From positions 124,001-188,000 of the forward strand of contig OZ246010.1 in assembly GCA_965230535.1 (NCBI GenBank): DNA of 64,000 nt, in the 5' to 3' direction. The DNA is from JAUILH01 sp965230535 (GTDB lineage Bacteria > Bacteroidota > Bacteroidia > Flavobacteriales_D > JAUILH01). The notes beneath the pieces were generated by a model. It saw only the letters and a program-made list of their open reading frames with translations. It had not been told where the DNA came from and searched no databases. The position numbers and the translations under genes were made by a program. Within the stretch, counting starts at the first letter, position 1, and each line of letters opens with the position of its first letter. This document shows, piece after piece, positions 27,248 through 32,863 of the stretch.

Positions 27248-28390
27248 TTAGTTCTGAACAGTTATGTTATTGATTGTAATTTGTTGCTGACTTCCGGGAG
27301 CTACGGTAATTTGTTGACTAACGTGAGTGATGTCACCGGCAGAAATGGTGCCGTCTCCATTATTATCTGCTATCACCGTTACATAATAATCGCCCGGATG
27401 TAGGTAGGTAAACTCAAATTGATTAACTGTCCCCGAGACCTGCGGGAAGAGCGTAACCGTTCCAAAACCATTCATGTCAAAGTATCCGAAATTGTCTGTT
27501 AGCGGGTCTTTGGACAAATACACAAATAACTCGTCATTTTGAATGGTGGCGTTTCTGGTAATATCAACCTGCAATCTTGAAACGTGTGGGTAGTCCGAAA
27601 TTATAATTGGGTCTTTAGCCAGTCCACCCAACACAGCGACATCTTGTGAACCTTGCCACAGGAATGAAGCAGATTTAGCCGTATCTCCAGCATTCGCATA
27701 GAAATCCGATTCAATAAAACCGTTGGACAGACTCCAGGCCGGTGTATTTTGAGGGAAACCAACCGCATTGGCTGCAGTTTGCGCTAATGACAGATCGTGA
27801 TTAGATCCTTTGAAGGTCATATGTCTTGTTGGCACTGCAAACAATCCCAGTCTACTGGTATAAGCGTTGAAAAACAGGCTGTCCGGAGTAAATTTCAATT
27901 CCATCCACATCACACGGGTCCCCCCTTTTGCGTCAACAAGGCGGTAAAAACTCTCATTGGCAGAATAATGAACACTGTCCAGCACGAAATAGCTGGTTCT
28001 GTATATGCCATTGAGTACGCCCCCATTTCTGGCCAGAATGGTTCTGGTACCTTCATAATCTGCTACAAAAAATGACGTGAACAGATTGCCCATTGTGCCG
28101 CCTTCAAAAATTCCATGAACATGAGACGGCGAAATGGGTCTATAATCAAAAGCAAACCATGTATAATCGTCAGCTATAACTCTATTGGTTCCCACCCAGT
28201 ATCCTTGCATATTCTGAAGCAAATCAAAACCTTGCTGGTTAATATCTACCGGATTGATAACCACAGGTCCTAGTTCCTGGGGAGAGTCCGGAACACGAGC
28301 TATGTTTCTAATGTCTTTTTCACAACTGGCCACAAAAATCCCGAGTATTGGCAGCAGTAAAAACCATGATTTAGATAGTGTTTTGTTCAT
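27248..28390 (-). CDS. Unrecognised secreted lipoprotein, paralogue of the fused redox gene
   Basis: 380 residues from the ATG at 28390; the frame opens 12 codons earlier but those residues spoil the lipoprotein signal (lipobox VASC, C23). I do not recognise the family. The most conserved part, by comparison with the gene at 29505-30968, is YTWFAFDYRPISPSHVHGIF, then EGGTMGNLFTSFFV and NGGVLNGIYRTSYFVLD. The C-terminal part has FTYLHPGDYYVTVIADNNGD, which looks like a prealbumin/Ig-like beta sandwich with a dockerin-like D-x-N-x-D-G loop (DNNGDGTISAGD) likely to bind calcium. His and Trp in the N-terminal domain could form an active or metal site. Lies between the SGAT lipoprotein and the cytochrome. 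Confidence 0.7.
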   Translation of the reverse strand: MNKTLSKSWFLLLPILGIFVASCEKDIRNIARVPDSPQELGPVVINPVDINQQGFDLLQNMQGYWVGTNRVIADDYTWFAFDYRPISPSHVHGIFEGGTMGNLFTSFFVADYEGTRTILARNGGVLNGIYRTSYFVLDSVHYSANESFYRLVDAKGGTRVMWMELKFTPDSLFFNAYTSRLGLFAVPTRHMTFKGSNHDLSLAQTAANAVGFPQNTPAWSLSNGFIESDFYANAGDTAKSASFLWQGSQDVAVLGGLAKDPIIISDYPHVSRLQVDITRNATIQNDELFVYLSKDPLTDNFGYFDMNGFGTVTLFPQVSGTVNQFEFTYLHPGDYYVTVIADNNGDGTISAGDITHVSQQITVAPGSQQQITINNITVQN

Positions 28391-28397
28391 TGTTTGT

Positions 28398-28799
28398 CTA
28401 TTTAACACGGGTCCACGATTCCACAACAGGTTTACCCATTATGTATGTTGTGACCCTAAGTGAATCGTTGGTGATTATTTTAAGTTCAATGTTATGTGCT
28501 TCATTTTTGGTTGAAGTCGCTCCGGAAACGGCATCTACATATTTGCCATCTTTTTCAACCAGATTTTCGAACAAGTATTTTTCCTTTCCTTCAGATGCGG
28601 AATATTCGTAGGTATCGTCATTGTAATACAGGACATGAGCCTTCAATTCTCCGTCGTCAGTTCTTACAATTTTGTATTTGGCGCGATAGAAAGGCGAATT
28701 AACCTTCCACTTTCCTTCCAGGGTATGCGGTTCACTTGAGCATGCCAAAACGAATGTGGCCAACAATGCATATAAACCAAGTCTGGATAAAAAAGTCAT
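28398..28799 (-). CDS. Small lipoprotein with SGAT flavinylation-like motif
   Basis: 133 residues from the ATG at 28799; a longer frame to 28826 would add nine polar residues. Lipobox VLAC (C20). The mature part begins LEGKWKVNSPFYRAKYKI, reminiscent of a small lipocalin-like or DUF2147-like barrel. Residues 89-96 read DAVSGATS; in RnfG/NqrC/FMN_bind proteins the sequence D-x-x-S-G-A-T marks the threonine (here T95) to which ApbE links FMN. The rest is too short and unlike a full FMN_bind domain, so the motif may be coincidental. First gene of the operon with the 380-residue lipoprotein, cytochrome and DUF5777 barrel; an FNR-type box lies just upstream. Confidence 0.65.
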   Translation of the reverse strand: MTFLSRLGLYALLATFVLACSSEPHTLEGKWKVNSPFYRAKYKIVRTDDGELKAHVLYYNDDTYEYSASEGKEKYLFENLVEKDGKYVDAVSGATSTKNEAHNIELKIITNDSLRVTTYIMGKPVVESWTRVK

Positions 28800-28831
28800 G
28801 GTACAAACTTCTTCATACCAAAACACTTTTT

Positions 28832-28849
28832 TTTTGACCTAGGTCAAAA
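28832..28849. promoter_or_regulatory. FNR-type box upstream of the SGAT lipoprotein operon
   Basis: Perfect palindrome TTTTGACCTAGGTCAAAA with core TTGA-N6-TCAA. A weak -7 element (GAAGTTTG, 28811-28804 on the minus strand) is centred 33 bases downstream, placing the box near -40. If that is right, transcription starts almost at the ATG. The regulator gene is directly upstream. Confidence 0.7.
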
Positions 28850-28887
28850 TCGTAATTGCGTGATTGTTTTTTGTGAAATGTGTGTCT

Positions 28888-29460
28888 TTACGACATTTTC
28901 TTTCGAATTCTGCTCAGCGTTTCCTGACTGATTCCTAAAAAAGAAGCAATGTGACCAAGATTAGCTCTTTGAGTCACATCAGGATAATAAGATACCAGCG
29001 TTCTTAGTTTCTGTTCTGCAGATTGAAACATAAAACCACGGTAAAATTCTTCAATAATTGCCATGGAGTATTCGCTATGAAGCCTTCCCGCACGTTCAAA
29101 ATCAGGAAAATTCTCGTAAACTTTTTCCAATTCTGATTTCTTGAATTTCACCACCTGAGTTGCTTCCGTTGCCTCCATCATCTCATCTGAAGGTGCTTCA
29201 AACACGTAGCTTTTCCAAGACGTTACAACCATATTTGGGGCATAGATCCAGCTGGTGACATCTTTACCTTCATGAAAATAATAGGTTCTGAGTGTTCCAT
29301 CCACCAGGAAATAAAGGTGTCTGCAGGTACTCCCTTCATCCAACACTTTTTCTCCACGTTTCAGCTCGACTTCTTTACCAATATTTCTCAAGGCATCTGC
29401 AAGTTCATCGCTTACCCTAATAAAACTGCCTAAAAAACTAACATACCTGTCTATACCCAT
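28888..29460 (-). CDS. Crp/Fnr-family transcription regulator
   Basis: 190 residues. Residues 15-115 form a cyclic-nucleotide-binding-type beta roll (ELKRGEKVLDEGSTCRHLYFLVDG), without the cysteine cluster of true FNR, so it is not an iron-sulfur oxygen sensor of that kind. The C-terminus is a helix-turn-helix, NLGHIASFLGISQETLSRIRKK; the recognition helix has E-T-x-S-R, the arrangement FNR uses to read TTGA half-sites. Boxes of exactly TTGA-N6-TCAA lie before the two flanking transcription units. The gene is 44 bases downstream of the fused cytochrome gene and probably shares its transcript, giving autoregulation. The signal is unknown. Confidence 0.88.
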   Translation of the reverse strand: MGIDRYVSFLGSFIRVSDELADALRNIGKEVELKRGEKVLDEGSTCRHLYFLVDGTLRTYYFHEGKDVTSWIYAPNMVVTSWKSYVFEAPSDEMMEATEATQVVKFKKSELEKVYENFPDFERAGRLHSEYSMAIIEEFYRGFMFQSAEQKLRTLVSYYPDVTQRANLGHIASFLGISQETLSRIRKKMS

Positions 29461-29504
29461 TCATTCGTTTTTCCTCGCCAAAACTAAGAAAAACTCAGAA
29501 AGGT

Positions 29505-30968
29505 CTAGTTTTGAGTACTCACGTCTTTCACAACGATGGTCTTGTGAGATTTTGGAGCAACCATAATCTTTTTACTTGTACTTGAGATATCCCCTACCGA
29601 TAAATAACCATCGTTGTTTACATCTGCAACGACAGTTAAGTAATACTCTCCAGGGTGCAGGTAGGTAAACGTGAATGATTCCTGCTTATTTGACAATTCA
29701 GGGAAAGTCAGAATAGAATTTCCTGCCTTTTCATCTAAAAACCCATACTTCAGAAAGAATTTACCTGATTTATCAGTTAGAGCGTGTCGTGACAAGTATA
29801 TCAAAGTTTTGTAAGGTTTAATTTTCTCCTCTCTTTCAATATTGAGAGTCAATCTTGCCAAATGTGGTATATCACTAATTGTATATGGATCGCCAGCCAA
29901 TTTTGCCAATTCTTCCAGACTCTTCTCTCTATCTGTGTAAATAAAGCTTGCAGAAGTGATGACAGGATATTCCTTCCCCCAATTCGGCATAGGGAGTCCG
30001 TCTTCAAAACTTTTCTCTATGGTTTCCTGAGGATAAGAAAACTGTTTTGCTGCGGCTTCAGCAAGTTCCGGATTGTGCTTCTTAGCCTGGAACTTCATAT
30101 GCTGACTGGCTTTTCCGGTTGAGCCAAATCGACTTGTATAAGAGTTGAAGTCCAACTCGTTTTCTCCTTTAAAGGTCAGCTCCATCCACATAATGTCCTT
30201 TCCGCCATACGCATCTACAAACTCAAAATGTTGCTGTCCATCTTTGATATCAACTTTATTCAACACAAAATAACTCGTCCTATAGATTCCGTTAAGGATT
30301 CCGCCATTTCTGGCCATGATAGTTTTCACGCCTTTAAAATTGGTCACAAAGAACATAGTAAAGAGGTTCCCAATAGTTCCCCCTTCATAAATACCATGCA
30401 CATGTGTGGGTGAAATGGCTCTATAGTCGAAGGCAAACCAACTATACTTTTGCCCCATAATGTTCATTTTCCCAATCCAGTGTCCCTGCATCAATTTCAT
30501 GAATTCGAAACCTTCAAAATTGATATCTATGGGTTTAATTGTTGGTGGATTAAATTGGTAAGTTTCTTCGTAAGAAACTGAAGTACTGTCTTTTTTCAAT
30601 TCTCTAATGTATCCTGATTTGGCCCATGCAGAGATAATTTTTCGCTCATTTGGAGAGATGAGACCGGTTGGAGGCATAGGCATACTCCTACTATGAATTC
30701 TCTTGAGAAGAGAATTGTGTTCTGTTTGATTGCGAACGTCTTCATAAGTAGTCAGGCCAATACCCGCCGCCGGAGAGTCTCCGCTATGACAGGTAATACA
30801 ATACGCATCCACAACGGGTTTTACACCGTTTACATAATCCACTTGCGGCATTACCGCTGGTTCAGCCGTTTCAGTCTGTACAGATTGTCCACTTTTACAC
30901 TGTACGAGTGTCAATGCAGCCAATGCACCACCTGCACAAACTAAGATCAGATTCCTTGTTTTCTTCAT
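29505..30968 (-). CDS. Fusion of mono-haem cytochrome and the unrecognised redox lipoprotein
   Basis: 487 residues. A lipoprotein signal with lipobox LVQC (C24) is followed by a mono-haem domain (C57, C60, H61 in YCITCHSGDSP, likely methionine ligands in SMPMPPTGL). From about residue 130 onward it is a paralogue of the 380-residue lipoprotein: YSWFAFDYRAISPTHVHGIY, EGGTIGNLFTMFFV, NGGILNGIYRTSYFVLN, and the C-terminal FTYLHPGEYYLTVVADVNND with the calcium-like loop DVNNDGYLSVGD. So one gene joins what two neighbouring genes (26896-27243 and 27248-28390) encode separately, arguing that the haem protein and the unknown protein work together. An FNR-type box and a TAnnTTTG element lie upstream. 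Confidence 0.78.
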   Translation of the reverse strand: MKKTRNLILVCAGGALAALTLVQCKSGQSVQTETAEPAVMPQVDYVNGVKPVVDAYCITCHSGDSPAAGIGLTTYEDVRNQTEHNSLLKRIHSRSMPMPPTGLISPNERKIISAWAKSGYIRELKKDSTSVSYEETYQFNPPTIKPIDINFEGFEFMKLMQGHWIGKMNIMGQKYSWFAFDYRAISPTHVHGIYEGGTIGNLFTMFFVTNFKGVKTIMARNGGILNGIYRTSYFVLNKVDIKDGQQHFEFVDAYGGKDIMWMELTFKGENELDFNSYTSRFGSTGKASQHMKFQAKKHNPELAEAAAKQFSYPQETIEKSFEDGLPMPNWGKEYPVITSASFIYTDREKSLEELAKLAGDPYTISDIPHLARLTLNIEREEKIKPYKTLIYLSRHALTDKSGKFFLKYGFLDEKAGNSILTFPELSNKQESFTFTYLHPGEYYLTVVADVNNDGYLSVGDISSTSKKIMVAPKSHKTIVVKDVSTQN

Positions 30969-30988
30969 TCGCGATCAACTTTATACTG

Positions 30989-30996
30989 CAAAGGTA
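30989..30996 (-). promoter_or_regulatory. Candidate -7 element for the fused cytochrome gene
   Basis: On the minus strand TACCTTTG, a full TAnnTTTG match, 20 bases before the ATG at 30968 and centred 33 bases from the FNR-type box centre. Confidence 0.6.
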
Positions 30997-31016
30997 GAGA
31001 TCGGAAATCAAACAGG

Positions 31017-31034
31017 TTTTGACCTATATCAAAA
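31017..31034. promoter_or_regulatory. FNR-type box upstream of the fused cytochrome gene
   Basis: TTTTGACCTATATCAAAA, core TTGA-N6-TCAA. Including the following TCG it matches the box at 28832-28852 in 19 of 21 bases. Position near -40 fits a class II activator site. Confidence 0.7.
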
Positions 31035-31052
31035 TCGACTGAAACGATGAAC

Positions 31053-31349
31053 TTAATTTAAATTTTGCCAGGCACCAGCATTGTAAGCCTCAATTCCAAG
31101 GTTTTTGAGCTGTCTTTTGGCCATACCTGCTCTTGCTCCTGATCTGCACACCAAAACAACCTTATCTGTGCTCTTTAGTTTTTTACTCCAGTTAGACAGA
31201 TTATCGAGCGGTTTGTTTAATGAACCTTTGACGTGCCCACCTTTGAACTCGGCTGGTGTTCTAACGTCTATTAATTTCGCCCCTTCTTTTACCATCTTAC
31301 GGTAATTTACTTTTTCTCTGTTGAATAGTGTTGAGAATAACCCCATCAT
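31053..31349 (-). CDS. Single-domain rhodanese
   Basis: 98 residues, without signal peptide, covering one rhodanese domain: GAKLIDVRTPAEFKGGHVKGSLNKPL and the catalytic loop VLVCRSGARAGMA, whose cysteine carries the persulfide. Such proteins move sulfane sulfur to thiols or cyanide in the cytoplasm. The second in-frame ATG (31346) is an equally possible start. It lies 84 bases upstream of the fused cytochrome gene on the same strand and has its own possible Crp-type box upstream. Confidence 0.9.
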   Translation of the reverse strand: MMGLFSTLFNREKVNYRKMVKEGAKLIDVRTPAEFKGGHVKGSLNKPLDNLSNWSKKLKSTDKVVLVCRSGARAGMAKRQLKNLGIEAYNAGAWQNLN

Positions 31350-31402
31350 GATTGTTTTTATTGATTCTATAGCGAAATTCGCAATTAAGTTTTTGATGCA
31401 TG

Positions 31403-31416
31403 GTGATTTATATCAC
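31403..31416. promoter_or_regulatory. Possible Crp-type box GTGATTTATATCAC
   Basis: A GTGA-N6-TCAC near-palindrome in the divergent region between the rhodanese and the methyltransferase genes, centred 60 bases from the rhodanese start. No good -7 element is seen at the spacing of the other two boxes. Confidence 0.4.
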
Positions 31417-31485
31417 ACAGGACCAAGCTGAGCAGGCATTCGTCTAAATTATTCTCATTATCATCCATCCTGTGTTCCAATGTTT

Positions 31486-31493
31486 TACTTTTG
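31486..31493 (+). promoter_or_regulatory. Candidate -7 element for the methyltransferase gene
   Basis: TACTTTTG matches TAnnTTTG, ending 27 bases before the ATG at 31520, which supports that start over the upstream in-frame codon at 31472. Confidence 0.5.
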
Positions 31494-31519
31494 CCGCTTC
31501 AATTTTCAAAATTGCTTCT

Positions 31520-32107
31520 ATGGACGGGCTCGTTACATTTAAAAATGTGGACATATATCTTTTAGATCAGGTGTTTAAAAACCGGATCAATAAAGAGGCC
31601 GGTATTCTTGATGCAGGCTGTGGTTCAGGAAGAAACTTCATACCTTTTTTTGAAAATGGCTTTGACATTACAGGGATTGACCCTGACAAAGAGCGCCTAT
31701 CTTCTATTACTGATCAACTTAAGAATAAAGAGCTCCCTTTGTTCAACACTTCAATCGAAAACTTCATTAGCCCAAAACAATACGGTTTTATCATTTGTAA
31801 TGCAGTTCTTCATTTTGCAGAATCTCATGAACACTTTGATGCACAGTTAGATAAACTCATTGACCTGCTTGATGAAAACGGAATTTTGTTTATTCGGATG
31901 ACCTCTAATATTGGACTTGAAGAGAAGCTCGGATATGGTAACAATGGTGTTTATGATTTACCCGATGGTACCACAAGATACCTGTTGAGCAGACAAAAGG
32001 TAGATATCATTACTAATCAATATCAACTTAAGCTTCTTGATCCTGTTAAAACCGTTTTTGTTGATGGACAGAGATCTATGACGACTTTGGTTTTATCGAA
32101 ACAATAG
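31520..32107 (+). CDS. Class I SAM-dependent methyltransferase
   Basis: 195 residues from the ATG at 31520; a frame open to 31472 would start upstream of the candidate promoter element. Motif I is ILDAGCGSGRNF (about 30-41), followed by the acidic loop GIDPDKE, and a post-motif strand with ICNAVLHFAES. The C-terminal part (LPDGTTRYLLS, VDGQRSMTTLVLSK) is typical of small cytoplasmic methyltransferases sometimes compared with TehB. The substrate cannot be told. It is divergent from the rhodanese gene. Confidence 0.85.
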   Translation: MDGLVTFKNVDIYLLDQVFKNRINKEAGILDAGCGSGRNFIPFFENGFDITGIDPDKERLSSITDQLKNKELPLFNTSIENFISPKQYGFIICNAVLHFAESHEHFDAQLDKLIDLLDENGILFIRMTSNIGLEEKLGYGNNGVYDLPDGTTRYLLSRQKVDIITNQYQLKLLDPVKTVFVDGQRSMTTLVLSKQ

Positions 32108-32219
32108 CACATTTCTGGTATTCCTAATGGTGTCTGCCAGCAGATACCCCTCTCGTTTTTAACAAAAAATTAGGAAACCTTTATGCCATTTTTAACGTCC
32201 TTTATACAAAATAACTTTT

Positions 32220-32774
32220 ATGAAAAGTAAATTAGCGCTATTCACAGGTTTGATGATTGTCGGTTTTTTAGGAATGTCATTCTCCAATCCTTCATGCAAA
32301 ATTGATTTCGAATCTGTTTCGAAAGAAGTTCCTGCCGAAGACCTAAAATGGTATACCAATTTTAATGAAGCCATGACTTTATCCAACACCAGTAAGAAGC
32401 CCATATTTGCGTTTTTTACCGGAAGCGATTGGTGTGGTTGGTGTAAAAAACTACAAAGAGAGGTGTTCGCTAAAGAAGCCTTTAAAACCTGGGCTAAAGA
32501 TCATGTTATTCTATTAGAATTAGATTTTCCCAGACGTACCAAATTGGAACCTGCTTTGGCTCAACAAAACGCCAGCTTAGCTCAAGCTTTGAAAATAAGA
32601 GGGTATCCTACTGTTTGGTTGCTGAACGCTAACCAGAATAAAGAAACAAAAAATATCAATTTAAACACCCTTGGTTCTTTGGGGTATCCTAGCGGAGCCG
32701 TTAAGGGGAAAGAAGAAGTTCTCTTCATTAAAAATGCCAATAGAATTTTGGCAAATGGGAAGAAGGGCAAATAA
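32220..32774 (+). CDS. Secreted thioredoxin-family protein
   Basis: 184 residues with a hydrophobic signal segment (about 1-23). The thioredoxin-like domain has FFTGSDWCGWCKKLQREV, with the redox pair CGWC, and a cis-proline in IRGYPTVWLL. This is the thioredoxin_7 / DsbD-gamma type that acts in the periplasm, keeping substrate disulfides reduced or assisting cytochrome maturation. A serine/asparagine-rich tail follows. The protein may serve the nearby cytochrome genes, but that is inference. Own terminator. Confidence 0.85.
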   Translation: MKSKLALFTGLMIVGFLGMSFSNPSCKIDFESVSKEVPAEDLKWYTNFNEAMTLSNTSKKPIFAFFTGSDWCGWCKKLQREVFAKEAFKTWAKDHVILLELDFPRRTKLEPALAQQNASLAQALKIRGYPTVWLLNANQNKETKNINLNTLGSLGYPSGAVKGKEEVLFIKNANRILANGKKGK

Positions 32775-32797
32775 CTCAACAGAGAAATCTGAACATT

Positions 32798-32834
32798 AAA
32801 AAGGCCATTCCAATATTTGGAATGGCCTTTTTTT
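32798..32834. terminator. Bidirectional terminator between convergent genes
   Basis: Perfect 10-bp arms GGCCATTCCA (32803-32812) and TGGAATGGCC (32818-32827), with A run before and T run after, so it works on both strands for the thioredoxin gene and the glycine-rich gene. Confidence 0.88.
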
Positions 32835-32863
32835 ATTAACTGGTCAGAACCAGTCAAATTTAC

